From the NCBI GenBank assembly GCA_017464045.1, contig JAFUEG010000365.1:1-13325 (forward strand): a stretch of 13,325 bases of DNA, read 5' to 3'. Source of the stretch: Lachnospiraceae bacterium. Lineage in GTDB: Bacteria > Bacillota_A > Clostridia > Lachnospirales > Lachnospiraceae. The notes under the pieces are model-generated. The model saw nothing but the letters and a program-made list of their open reading frames with translations. It did not search any database and had not been told where the DNA came from. Shown here piece by piece: positions 1 to 7,869 of this stretch; within the stretch, counting starts at the first letter, position 1; every line of letters starts with the position of its first letter. The position numbers and the translations under genes are program-made.

Positions 1-1
1 A

Positions 2-421
2 AAAATATTTTTAAGTGGCGAAGCTTATAATAATATGATAATTACTGTTATGTCTTTTGGATTTAAATACGGAATTCCAAGAGATTCTGATCTTGTATTC
101 GATGTTAGATTTTTGCCTAATCCTTATTATGTTGAGGAATTAAGACCTTTAACCGGTAATGAAAAAGCAGTGGCGGATATGGTTATGGACTGTGAAGAAT
201 ATGAGCAGTTTATGAAAAAACTTGTTGATATGATAGATTTTTTAATTCCAAATTATAAGAAGGAAGGAAAAAATCAACTTGTTATATCCATTGGATGTAC
301 CGGAGGAAAACATCGTTCTGTAACTGTAGCAAATGCCTTGTTTGAAAGATTGAGAGAATTGCCGTACACAGTAAGGCTGTTTCATAGAGATATAACTAAA
401 GATAATTTTGTAAAGGGTTAG
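2..421 (+). CDS. rapZ: RapZ (YvcJ) RNase adapter / nucleotide-binding protein, C-terminal part
   Basis: The open reading frame enters from the left edge (frame of base 2) and ends at TAG 419-421, so only about the last 139 residues are present; the N-terminal P-loop domain lies outside the window. The visible part is the conserved C-terminal domain of the RapZ/YvcJ family. It contains the signature runs [28 protein letters not shown] and [11 protein letters not shown], and ends near HRDI. In Escherichia coli this domain binds the small RNAs GlmY and GlmZ and presents GlmZ to RNase E. In Bacillus subtilis YvcJ is a nucleotide-hydrolysing protein linked to competence. Which role applies here cannot be read from the sequence. 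The ATG at 35 is internal, because the reading frame and family homology continue upstream of it. whiA follows after 92 bp with no visible terminator, so the two are probably co-transcribed. Confidence 0.95.
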   Translation, partial: KIFLSGEAYNNMIITVMSFGFKYGIPRDSDLVFDVRFLPNPYYVEELRPLTGNEKAVADMVMDCEEYEQFMKKLVDMIDFLIPNYKKEGKNQLVISIGCTGGKHRSVTVANALFERLRELPYTVRLFHRDITKDNFVKG

Positions 422-513
422 ATGACAGACAATACAGATAAATAAAGACAACAAACAGCCGCTATAAAAAGCTAATTTGGTTAAGCACTATAAGAGTATG
501 GGAGAATATCAAT

Positions 514-1332
514 ATGTCCTTTTCGGGAAATGTAAAGCAGGAACTTTTTGAACATATAAGCAGTGCAAGACATTGCAGGCTTGCTGAGCTTACAGCGTTG
601 ATTGTTTTGTCGGATGATAATGAAGATACTCTTGCAGGAAAAAAAATAGAAAAATTGTCAAGCATTTTAAAGATTAATCCTTTTGATGAACAGGGAAAGA
701 TGGCGTTGAAAATTGTGGAGAATGATGGAAAATGCTTTGTTGATAGGATACTTGTATCTAAAGGATGCTGTAAGCAGTCGTTTATAAGAGGTGCATTTAT
801 TGCGAGAGGCTCAGTGACAGACCCTGAAAAAGGATATCATTTTGAAATTGTATGTGATACAGAAGAGTTGGCATTGTTGTTAATAGACATAATAAAAGAT
901 TTTGAGATTGAAGCAAAGCTTGTAGAGAGAAAAAAATCATATGTAGTTTATATAAAGGATGGGTCCATGATAGTTGATTTGCTTAATGTAATGGGGGATC
1001 ATATGTCGCTTATGGATATGGAAAAAGTTCGTATTCTGAAAGACGTTAGAAATCGGGTAAAGCGTAAGGTTAACTGCGAGACAGCAAACCTTAATAAAAC
1101 TGTAAATGCTGCAGTAAAACAGATAGAGGATATTCAGTATATAGAAAAAACAAAAGGATTGAAATACCTGCCGGACGGATTAAGACTTATAGCAGAAATC
1201 CGTTTGGAGGAGCCGGAGCTTTCTTTTTATGATTTAGGTCAAAAGATGACTCCGCCTCTCGGAAAATCAGGTGTTAATCATAGATTAAGAAAAATAAGTG
1301 AGATAGCTGGTGAACTAAGGAGGATTAATTAA
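514..1332 (+). CDS. whiA: WhiA-family DNA-binding protein, short form (272 aa)
   Basis: This is a WhiA homologue. WhiA proteins combine a LAGLIDADG homing-endonuclease-like N-terminal region without known nuclease activity and a C-terminal helix-turn-helix. They control sporulation genes in Streptomyces and affect division and chromosome segregation in B. subtilis. Family signatures are the N-terminal MSFSGNVKQEL and ARHCRLAEL (to about residue 26), then GCCKQSFIRGAFIARGSVTDPEKGYHFEI (84-112). The C-terminal HTH region includes LPDGLRLIAEIRLEEPE and TPPLGKSGVNHRLRKI (about 219-261). The ATG follows GGAG (501-504) at good spacing. The protein is short: B. subtilis WhiA has about 316 residues, and here only about 55 residues separate the ARHC and CCKQSF motifs, so part of the first LAGLIDADG-like half is reduced. 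The TAA stop directly abuts the ATG of the next gene, implying translational coupling. Both ends and the HTH are intact, so I do not call it a pseudogene. Confidence 0.95.
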   Translation: MSFSGNVKQELFEHISSARHCRLAELTALIVLSDDNEDTLAGKKIEKLSSILKINPFDEQGKMALKIVENDGKCFVDRILVSKGCCKQSFIRGAFIARGSVTDPEKGYHFEIVCDTEELALLLIDIIKDFEIEAKLVERKKSYVVYIKDGSMIVDLLNVMGDHMSLMDMEKVRILKDVRNRVKRKVNCETANLNKTVNAAVKQIEDIQYIEKTKGLKYLPDGLRLIAEIRLEEPELSFYDLGQKMTPPLGKSGVNHRLRKISEIAGELRRIN

Positions 1333-1587
1333 ATGTTTACTAAGAGTGTTATAGTTAATTTACCAACGGATTCTGAGGCAAGACCGGTGGCTGTTATGGT
1401 ACAGATTTCAAGCAGATACAACAGCAGGGTTTTTGTATCTACACACAACAAAATAGTCAATGCCAAGAGTATAATGGGCATGATGAGTATTGGCTTTGCA
1501 AATGGTGATGAGCTTAGTATTGAAGCAGAAGGCGATGATGCAGAAGAAGCAGTTCTTGCAATGGCAAAATATATTGAATCCAAGTAG
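1333..1587 (+). CDS. HPr-family protein lacking His15 (Crh-like)
   Basis: This 84-residue protein has the size and fold signature of HPr. In classical HPr, His15 in the motif before ARP receives phosphate from enzyme I and passes it to PTS permeases. Here the motif reads DSEARPVA, with Glu at position 15 (codon 1375-1377), so PTS phosphotransfer by this protein is not expected. The regulatory site is intact: NAKSIMGMMS places Ser at position 46, the residue phosphorylated by HPr kinase/phosphorylase in Firmicutes. B. subtilis Crh, which also lies beside whiA, has Gln15 and Ser46. By analogy this protein may act as a CcpA co-repressor or carbon-status signal rather than a sugar-transport carrier. 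Its ATG touches the whiA stop and has an AGGAGG site at 1318-1323. ptsH would be misleading as a symbol and crh is not proven, so none is given. Confidence 0.9.
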   Translation: MFTKSVIVNLPTDSEARPVAVMVQISSRYNSRVFVSTHNKIVNAKSIMGMMSIGFANGDELSIEAEGDDAEEAVLAMAKYIESK

Positions 1588-1596
1588 TATGCTTTC

Positions 1597-1625
1597 TTGC
1601 GTAAGTATATTTTCTATGCTATAAT
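1597..1625 (+). promoter_or_regulatory. Candidate sigma-A promoter for the TPR scaffold gene
   Basis: TTGCGT (1597-1602) is separated by 17 bp from a perfect TATAAT (1620-1625). TGC sits directly upstream of the -10, making it an extended -10 promoter that can tolerate the weak -35. It starts 9 bp after the HPr-like stop codon, and no terminator is visible between them. Transcription would begin near 1632, giving a leader of about 100 nt before the ATG at 1732. Confidence 0.6.
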
Positions 1626-1652
1626 GAAGATTAACGAAATTATATAAAATAA

Positions 1653-1708
1653 AAGACTTTGTGAATATGATAATAGTTGATGTTAAATGTAATGCCGCAC
1701 GAAGTCTT
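1653..1708 (+). promoter_or_regulatory. Long-range hairpin in the 5' leader of the TPR gene
   Basis: AAGACTTTGTG (1653-1663) is complementary to CACGAAGTCTT (1698-1708), giving an 11-bp stem with ten Watson-Crick pairs and one U-G pair closing a 34-nt loop. It ends 10 nt before the AGGAGGAGG ribosome binding site (1719-1727). There is no U-tract after it, so it is not an intrinsic terminator. It might affect mRNA stability or translation. I recognise no known riboswitch class. Confidence 0.4.
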
Positions 1709-1731
1709 ATAACTAATAAGGAGGAGGTCAA

Positions 1732-4452
1732 ATGGGAAAGCTCAGTGATTTATTTGGTAAGATTCCTTTTTTATCAAATATAGGCAACAAAAAGAAATCT
1801 ACAAAAAGTAATGTAGAACTCCAATATGATAAAGGCATTAACCTTATGGAAAACGGCAATCCGGAAGAGGCAGTTGAGATATTTGAGAAGATAGCAGATA
1901 TTGCTATTATGGATGAAAACTATAAGTCTTTCGGTTCGGATGCTCTTAAGATAATGGGCGAATTTTTCGAGACAGGTAAGTATAGCAACAGTACTACAGA
2001 AATAGATAAGGCTAAGGCATGTACTTACTATGAAAAGTATATCAAGCTTAATAATGATGGGGAGATGATTTATAAGCTTGCTAAGATGCTTCTTGAAATT
2101 CAAAATTTCTCAAAGGCTATTACTTATTTTGAAAAGGCTACAGAATGTGGCATGAAGGCTGCATATATGAATCTTGGTAGCATATATGAAAATGGTCTTA
2201 ACAGAATCGACCAGTATGGAAACAAAAGTGATTATGTTGTACCGGTAGATTATGAAAAGGCGATGAAATGGTATAAAAAGCTTGCTGATATGGGTGATTC
2301 CAAAGCTAAGTCAGCATATGACAGAGTTGAGTATGCAAGCAGCCATACTGATAGTATAGAGTTTGAGGAAAAGGATAAACTTTATACATCTATCGCCGAA
2401 GCCAGACGTGCAAAGGGTAAAGAGCCTAAATATAAAATGATAGAGGCTTCAAAGCTTCAGTATCAGTATACTTATGTACATAATCAGGTGGACGGTTATA
2501 TACATAAGCTTCCTAAGGATTGGGTAAAAACCATTAATGAGGAAACGGATGAAGAATACTATGCACCAAGCCTTACATATAAGGATTTTGCAATGTATGT
2601 ATCATATGACAGTATTCCTAGAGACTCAAAAAAGACACTTGAAAATTATCTTAGATATTGTAATGATGCTTTTGATGAAGATTTACAGCTTAAGGCATAT
2701 ATAACGGAGTATGCAGATGGTATTTGTACCACTTTCTATCATAAAGAGATGGAAAAAGGTATAGTTACATTTGCATTTTATCAGGGGAAACGTCTTGCAT
2801 GTATGAAGTTTGTATGTGCAAATATGGACATTATAGAACAGTATGAGGAGATAATCTTTGAAACAGCTAACTCATTTGCATTTGTTGATCCGACACTTGC
2901 AAGTGACCAGAGTGCAAACCGTAAGGATAATCAGTATTATAGTGAGGCTGTTTATTGTTACTATCTGGAGGATTATGAAGGTGCGATGGCTGCAGCAAAG
3001 CAGGCTCTTAAGCTTGGAAGTATCAAGGCAAGTTATCTTCTTATAGAACTTTATTTTGATAATGATTCGCCATATAAGGATCTTGAGAAAACTATTAGTT
3101 ATGCAAAACAGCTTTTTGAAGCTACTAAAGACCCTGACCTTGCATTCCTTCTTGGTAATATATATGATCAGCAGCTTAAGGATTATATGAAGGCACTTAA
3201 CTGGTATGAAAATGCACATAGACTCGGTCATAAGAGAGTAGCGTTTTATCTTGGAAGGTTTTACTACTATGGTGTCTTAAGGACCAAGAGAGATGGAATT
3301 AAGGCGCTTAAGTACTTTGAAGAGGCAGCTGCCAATGGTATTATGGAGGCAGAGGCATATATTAAGGACATCAAGGAATTGGGCGGCGAGGATTTGCAAA
3401 GTTGCGTAGAAAAGTGGGAAAGAGCGGTTCAGGCAGGAAGCGGAGCAGCAGCTCTTAAGATAGCTCTTTACAAGCAAAGTCAGGTGTTTTATATAGCTAA
3501 TTCTTACGAGATTGAAAAAGCGTTTAATGAGGCACTTGGTCTCGGAAGCTATCAGGCAGCGTATGAGCTGGGTAAAATTTATCAGCAGCAGGAAGCTGAT
3601 GAAAATTATAAGGGCGAGATTAGAAGTATCAAGTATTTTGAAAAGGCTTATGACAATCACTTTGATGGGTTTGATAAGGAAAATCTTTATAAGGTTATCG
3701 AGTATAAGGCTGATAAGACGGATAATCCCGTTGAGAAGATTAATCTTTATCTTAACAGTGCCAAGACAGGATATGTTCCTGCTGTAGAAAAGCTTATTGA
3801 ACTTGTACCTACAAGCGATGATAAAATAGAATTCTTGTATAATGAGTTAAGAGAGATAGCTGAAACAGGAGATGATGCATGCATTATCGGTATGAATAAG
3901 CTTGAAAGAAAGTACACAAATCTTATACTTCGGGAACCAACTGATTGGCAGAAGGTTATCGAAAATAAATTCTTCAGACTTTGCGTGCCAAAGGAATGTA
4001 CAGCACAGATAAATGATGACGGTGGAACGATTAAGTTTGCTGATTCGGTTGTAGAGTTTGCTGTTGCAGAGCTTCCGGTTAAAGCAGATGATGAAGAGAA
4101 CTACTTAAAGATATATAAGCTTATTCTTTCAGAATATCTTCCTGATGAAAATGCTGAGATAATTATAGCTAATTCAAGAATGATTGGTTCTGCTATGAGA
4201 GAAACTAAAGATAATGTACATTCATATAATATTCTTATGATTAGCTCAAAGAACCAGTACATGTTTAAGTTGAGCTCCCGTGACAGACGTGAGATGATGC
4301 AGTTTAAGGATAGAGTTCTTGAGATTGCCAAGTCTCTTGTAGAAACAGGAGAGATATATGTAGCTACAGAGGAAAGTAGAAAGAATATAGGCTTATCATT
4401 CTTACTCCGTTCAAATGAGAGTGGATTCTTGTCAATAGGCAAGAGCGAGTAG
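1732..4452 (+). CDS. Large TPR/Sel1-repeat protein with two beta-rich modules (906 aa)
   Basis: I do not recognise a named gene. There is no signal peptide or membrane segment, so the protein should be cytoplasmic; residues 1-25 are a basic, partly hydrophobic leader. Residues about 30-200 hold TPR/Sel1-like helical repeats, with typical motifs such as AAYMNLGSIYENG and YEKAMKWYKKLADMGDSKAK. Residues about 245-385 form a non-repetitive beta-rich module starting near HKLPKDW and ending in a helix. A second helical-repeat block covers about 400-700, including AFLLGNIYDQQ, ALNWYENAHRLGHKRVAFYLG and ALKYFEEAAANG. Residues about 740-870 form a second beta-rich module starting near LCVPKE and again ending in a helix. 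Such arrays usually bind partner proteins; no catalytic motif is evident. The ATG has a very strong AGGAGGAGG site (1719-1727). The gene appears to have its own promoter and sits between the whiA cluster and the riboflavin operon, with no obvious link to either. Confidence 0.85.
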   Translation: MGKLSDLFGKIPFLSNIGNKKKSTKSNVELQYDKGINLMENGNPEEAVEIFEKIADIAIMDENYKSFGSDALKIMGEFFETGKYSNSTTEIDKAKACTYYEKYIKLNNDGEMIYKLAKMLLEIQNFSKAITYFEKATECGMKAAYMNLGSIYENGLNRIDQYGNKSDYVVPVDYEKAMKWYKKLADMGDSKAKSAYDRVEYASSHTDSIEFEEKDKLYTSIAEARRAKGKEPKYKMIEASKLQYQYTYVHNQVDGYIHKLPKDWVKTINEETDEEYYAPSLTYKDFAMYVSYDSIPRDSKKTLENYLRYCNDAFDEDLQLKAYITEYADGICTTFYHKEMEKGIVTFAFYQGKRLACMKFVCANMDIIEQYEEIIFETANSFAFVDPTLASDQSANRKDNQYYSEAVYCYYLEDYEGAMAAAKQALKLGSIKASYLLIELYFDNDSPYKDLEKTISYAKQLFEATKDPDLAFLLGNIYDQQLKDYMKALNWYENAHRLGHKRVAFYLGRFYYYGVLRTKRDGIKALKYFEEAAANGIMEAEAYIKDIKELGGEDLQSCVEKWERAVQAGSGAAALKIALYKQSQVFYIANSYEIEKAFNEALGLGSYQAAYELGKIYQQQEADENYKGEIRSIKYFEKAYDNHFDGFDKENLYKVIEYKADKTDNPVEKINLYLNSAKTGYVPAVEKLIELVPTSDDKIEFLYNELREIAETGDDACIIGMNKLERKYTNLILREPTDWQKVIENKFFRLCVPKECTAQINDDGGTIKFADSVVEFAVAELPVKADDEENYLKIYKLILSEYLPDENAEIIIANSRMIGSAMRETKDNVHSYNILMISSKNQYMFKLSSRDRREMMQFKDRVLEIAKSLVETGEIYVATEESRKNIGLSFLLRSNESGFLSIGKSE

Positions 4453-4458
4453 AATAAT
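4429..4458 (+). promoter_or_regulatory. Candidate promoter of the riboflavin operon
   Basis: TTGTCA (4429-4434, five of six consensus bases) and AATAAT (4453-4458, five of six) are 18 bp apart. The -35 lies inside the last codons of the TPR gene. Transcription would start near 4465, about ten bases before the FMN aptamer, which is where a riboswitch-controlled leader should begin. No terminator is seen after the TPR gene, so read-through from it could also reach the riboswitch. Confidence 0.5.
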
Positions 4459-4475
4459 AAAGATAATTTAATATA

Positions 4476-4579
4476 ACTTCAGGGCAGGGTGTAATTCCCG
4501 ACCGGCGGTACAGCCCGCGAGCCGAAAGGTTGATTTGGTGAAAATCCAAAGCCGACAGTAGAGTCTGGATGAAAGAAGT
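4476..4579 (+). promoter_or_regulatory. FMN riboswitch aptamer (RFN element)
   Basis: The conserved RFN core is present almost letter for letter. It comprises CTTCAGGGCAGGGTG (4477-4491), ATTCCCGACCGGCGGTA (4494-4510), CAGCCCGCGAGCC (4511-4523), GGTTGATTTGGTG (4528-4540) and AAAGCCGACAGTAGAGTC (4548-4565), followed by TGGATGAAAGAAGT up to 4579. The closing helix P1 is ACTTC (4476-4480) with GAAGT (4575-4579). RFN elements bind flavin mononucleotide and switch off riboflavin genes. Here the aptamer lies directly upstream of ribD with a terminator hairpin in between, so control is most likely by transcription attenuation. Confidence 0.98.
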
Positions 4580-4632
4580 AAAGTACAGATAATATATACA
4601 TTAATCGGTATAAATATTATTTGATTTTAATA

Positions 4633-4669
4633 AAAATGACCTGAAGAATTATTCAGGTCATTTTGTTAT
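4633..4669 (+). terminator. Rho-independent terminator of the FMN riboswitch
   Basis: AAAATGACCTGAA (4633-4645) pairs perfectly with TTCAGGTCATTTT (4652-4664): 13 bp around a 6-nt loop, with a T-rich 3' side (TTTTGTTATT). It lies between the aptamer and the ribD start at 4704, which is the usual place for the expression platform. The 5' arm of this hairpin is also complementary to the start of the aptamer (see findings), offering a direct antitermination mechanism when FMN is low. Confidence 0.9.
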
Positions 4670-4703
4670 TTCGATATATGGTACGGAATAGATAGGAGAA
4701 ATA

Positions 4704-5807
4704 ATGTTTGATGAAAAATATATGGACATGGCAATAACGCTTGCAAAAAAGGGTATCGGTGCGGTCAATCCAAATCCGCTTGTTGGTGCAGTTATAGTAA
4801 AGGATGACAAAATTATAGGGCAGGGGTATCATAAGGTCTATGGTGGTCTGCACGCTGAAAGAGAGGCATTTAATAGTCTTACACAAAGTGCTGAGGGTGC
4901 GGATATGTATGTGACGCTTGAACCTTGCTGTCACCATGGTAAGCAGCCACCTTGTGTGGAAGCTATAGTTGAACATAAGATAAAAAGAGTATATGTAGGT
5001 TCCGATGATCCTAATTCACTTGTAAGCGGAAGGGGATATGATTATCTGCTAAAGCATGGAATAGAAGTGCATACTCATATAATGAAGGATGAGTGTGATG
5101 CGTTAAATGATATATTTTTTCATTACATTACAACAAAGACACCTTATGTGATAATGAAATATGCCATGACAATGGATGGGAAGATTGCAGCATATACCAG
5201 TAAGAGCAAATGGATAAGCAATGAAGCCTCAAGACATAATTCTCAGGAGCTTAGAAACAGATGCAGCGGAATCATGGTTGGGATAGGCACGGTATTTGCG
5301 GATGATCCGATGCTTACCTGCAGGTTGGAGGATGGTCATAATCCTGTTAGAATCATCTGTGATACGAAGCTTAGGATTCCAATAGATTCCAATATAGTCA
5401 GAACTGCTAAGGATGTAAGAACTGTTGTCGCAGCAGGTGAAAGTATAAATAATGATGAAAAATATAAAGATAAATTTAACAAACTGATGGAAAACGGAAT
5501 TGAAGTTATATTTATTGAAGAGGAAGACGGAGAAATCAATCTTAAACTGCTTATGAACAGGCTGGGTGAGCTTGGAATAGACAGCATCATAATTGAAGGT
5601 GGTGGTACACTTAATTATAGTGCTCTTAAAGCTAAAATTGTAAATGAGGTTATGATATATATGGCACCAAAGCTTTTAGGCGGAAAAGAGGCTCTTACCG
5701 CCGTTGAAGGTCAGGGCTTTGAAGAACCGGATTTGGCTGCGCATTTTACATTAAAGGAAGTTAATAATCTGGACGGAGATTTATTGATAAGATATATGGC
5801 AAAGTAA
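4704..5807 (+). CDS. ribD: Bifunctional riboflavin biosynthesis deaminase/reductase RibD
   Basis: RibD converts 2,5-diamino-6-ribosylamino-4(3H)-pyrimidinone 5'-phosphate to 5-amino-6-ribitylamino-uracil 5'-phosphate by deamination and then NADPH-dependent reduction. The N-terminal cytidine-deaminase-like domain (about 1-145) carries the zinc motif: His50-Ala-Glu52 in GLHAEREAF, then Cys75 and Cys84 in PCCHHGKQPPC. These are the same positions as in E. coli RibD. The reductase domain (about 147-367) has the conserved start YVIMKYAMTMDGKIA, SGIMVGIGTVFADDPMLTCR and IIIEGGGTLN (296-305). At 367 residues the length is normal. The ATG follows AGGAG at 4694-4698. This is the first gene of the riboflavin operon and lies directly behind the FMN riboswitch and its terminator. 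Confidence 0.98.
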   Translation: MFDEKYMDMAITLAKKGIGAVNPNPLVGAVIVKDDKIIGQGYHKVYGGLHAEREAFNSLTQSAEGADMYVTLEPCCHHGKQPPCVEAIVEHKIKRVYVGSDDPNSLVSGRGYDYLLKHGIEVHTHIMKDECDALNDIFFHYITTKTPYVIMKYAMTMDGKIAAYTSKSKWISNEASRHNSQELRNRCSGIMVGIGTVFADDPMLTCRLEDGHNPVRIICDTKLRIPIDSNIVRTAKDVRTVVAAGESINNDEKYKDKFNKLMENGIEVIFIEEEDGEINLKLLMNRLGELGIDSIIIEGGGTLNYSALKAKIVNEVMIYMAPKLLGGKEALTAVEGQGFEEPDLAAHFTLKEVNNLDGDLLIRYMAK

Positions 5808-5893
5808 GGTTTGTAAAAACATTTATTAATAAGTAATTAAGAGAAGAAATAATGTTAGAATAATTGATAATATCTTGAAGAAAAGAGGTTTGT

Positions 5894-6553
5894 ATGTTTA
5901 CCGGAATAGTAGAAGAAATAGGAGAGATAAAAAATATAAAGCATGGTACAAAATCGGCTGTGCTTACTATAAAGGGAAGTGTCGTGACAAAGGATTCGAG
6001 AGTAGGTGACAGTATAGCGGTAAATGGTGTATGCCTCACTGCTACAACGGTTGATGGAGATATATTTACTGCAGATGTTATGGCTGAAACCATGAGACGT
6101 TCATCTCTTGGAAACTTAAAACAGGGAAGTAAAGTCAATCTGGAAAGAGCTATGCTCTGTAACGGAAGATTTGGAGGACACATAGTATCAGGTCATATAG
6201 ACGGAACAGGCATTATCAGAAATCTTGAAAAAGAAGATAATGCAGTGTGGATAACCATATCTGCATCGCCAGACATACTAAGATACATAGTTGAAAAAGG
6301 TTCGATTGCAATAGACGGAATAAGTCTTACAGTCGCATATGTTGATAATGATGTTTTTAAGGTCTCGATAATACCACATACAGCAAGCGAGACGACATTA
6401 CTAACCAAAAATAAAGGTGACATAGTAAATCTCGAAAATGATATAGTAGGAAAATATGTAGAAAAACTATTAAAATTCAACGAAACAACAGAAAAAAACA
6501 AATTACAGTCAGATATAGACATGAATCTATTATCAAAATACGGTTTTTTATAA
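5894..6553 (+). CDS. ribE: Riboflavin synthase, alpha subunit
   Basis: This enzyme performs the last pathway step: two molecules of 6,7-dimethyl-8-ribityllumazine are dismutated to riboflavin plus the pyrimidine precursor. The 219-residue protein shows the internal duplication of the family. The first lumazine-binding repeat spans about 1-97, with the signature start [10 protein letters not shown] and later [13 protein letters not shown]. The second spans about 98-192, with [19 protein letters not shown] and [10 protein letters not shown], ending at [16 protein letters not shown] hydrophilic tail of about 25 residues follows, a little longer than usual. The ATG has AGAGG at 5884-5888. The 86-bp gap after ribD contains no terminator, so it belongs to the same transcript. 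Confidence 0.97.
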   Translation: MFTGIVEEIGEIKNIKHGTKSAVLTIKGSVVTKDSRVGDSIAVNGVCLTATTVDGDIFTADVMAETMRRSSLGNLKQGSKVNLERAMLCNGRFGGHIVSGHIDGTGIIRNLEKEDNAVWITISASPDILRYIVEKGSIAIDGISLTVAYVDNDVFKVSIIPHTASETTLLTKNKGDIVNLENDIVGKYVEKLLKFNETTEKNKLQSDIDMNLLSKYGFL

Positions 6554-6612
6554 ACAAAAAAATATTATTTAAAATTAAACGTTATAAATATAACTTGAAC
6601 AAGGAGGAAAAA

Positions 6613-7809
6613 ATGGAATTTAATTCAATTGAGGAAATTGCAGATGATTTACGACAAGGAAAAATAGTTGTAATTCTTGACAACGAGGATAGAGAAAATG
6701 AAGGGGATGTAATATGTGCAGCTGAGTTTGCAACTACAGAAAATGTAAACTTTATGGCAAAGTATGCAAGAGGACTTATTTGTATGCCGATGGCGCCGGA
6801 ATATACGGATAAGCTGCATCTGCCACAGATGTGTATAACCAATACTGACAATCATTGTACTGCATTTTCGGTATCTGTAGATCATGTAAGTACAACTACC
6901 GGCATTTCAGCAGAGGAAAGAGGTATAACGGCCAGAAAGTTTGTTGATAACAGTGCTAAGCCGGAGGATTTTAGAAGACCGGGACATATGTTCCCTCTTG
7001 AGGCCAAACCCGGAGGGGTTATAGAAAGACAGGGACATACAGAGGCAACAGTAGACCTTATGAACATAGCAGGCTTAAAGCCGGTTGGACTCTGTTGTGA
7101 GATTATGAAGGATGATGGAACTATGGCAAGAAGGGATGACCTTTTTGCATTTGCCAAAGAGCATAATCTTAAGATAAGTACAGTTGAAAGGCTTGTAAAA
7201 TACCGGAAAGAGCATGAGGTATTTGTAGAGTGTGTTGCTAAGGCAAAGATGCCTACAAGATATGGAGAATTTATGATATATGGATATATCAATAAATTAA
7301 ACGGAGAACATCATGTTGCACTTGTAAAAGGTGATATAACAGATGGTGAGCCGGTACTATGCAGAGTACATTCGGAATGTTTGACAGGAGATGCGCTTGG
7401 TTCGGCAAGGTGTGATTGCGGACAGCAATATGATGCAGCGATGAAAGCAATTGCTAAGGAAGGACGAGGTGTGCTCCTTTATATGAGACAGGAAGGACGA
7501 GGTATCGGACTTATCAATAAAATAAGAGCATATGAGCTTCAGGATAAGGGACGTGATACAGTTGAAGCAAATCTTGAACTTGGTTTTCCTGAGGATGCGA
7601 GAGATTATACAATAGGAACACAGATACTTGTAAATCTTGGTATAAAAAAACTAAGACTTCTTACTAATAATCCGCTTAAGGTTTATGGCCTAGCCGGGTT
7701 TGGTCTTGAAATTGTTGAGCGAGTGCCAATACAGATGGAACCGGGACCGTATGATATGTTTTATTTAAAAACCAAAAAAGAAAAAATGGGTCATATACTT
7801 GACTTGTAA
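6613..7809 (+). CDS. ribBA: Bifunctional 3,4-dihydroxy-2-butanone 4-phosphate synthase / GTP cyclohydrolase II
   Basis: This fusion supplies both branches of riboflavin synthesis. The N-terminal domain (about 1-200) makes 3,4-dihydroxy-2-butanone 4-phosphate from ribulose 5-phosphate; it has [10 protein letters not shown] (23-32), TAFSVSVDH with TTTGIS, and [15 protein letters not shown] with RQGHTEA. The C-terminal domain (about 205-398) opens the GTP ring and releases formate and pyrophosphate; it has zinc ligands Cys256, Cys267 and Cys269 in [17 protein letters not shown], the catalytic [11 protein letters not shown] (290-300), and [25 protein letters not shown] chose ATG 6613 because AAGGAGG (6601-6607) sits 5 nt upstream; an in-frame TTG at 6595 lies before that site and would encode it. 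The 398-residue length is typical, and key residues of both domains are present, so both activities should be intact. Confidence 0.98.
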   Translation: MEFNSIEEIADDLRQGKIVVILDNEDRENEGDVICAAEFATTENVNFMAKYARGLICMPMAPEYTDKLHLPQMCITNTDNHCTAFSVSVDHVSTTTGISAEERGITARKFVDNSAKPEDFRRPGHMFPLEAKPGGVIERQGHTEATVDLMNIAGLKPVGLCCEIMKDDGTMARRDDLFAFAKEHNLKISTVERLVKYRKEHEVFVECVAKAKMPTRYGEFMIYGYINKLNGEHHVALVKGDITDGEPVLCRVHSECLTGDALGSARCDCGQQYDAAMKAIAKEGRGVLLYMRQEGRGIGLINKIRAYELQDKGRDTVEANLELGFPEDARDYTIGTQILVNLGIKKLRLLTNNPLKVYGLAGFGLEIVERVPIQMEPGPYDMFYLKTKKEKMGHILDL

Positions 7810-7869
7810 ATATTAATCATATTTTTAAATTTACGACACAAATAATTCAAAAAAGAAAAGGAGAAAAAA

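Noticed and set aside
6585..6600. Small inverted repeat GTTAT/ATAAC between ribE and ribBA
   Set aside because: Five AT pairs with a four-base loop are expected by chance in such AT-rich spacer.
6595..6612. TTG start giving six extra residues to RibBA
   Set aside because: AAGGAGG at 6601-6607 lies inside that extension and is ideally spaced for ATG 6613, where family proteins begin.
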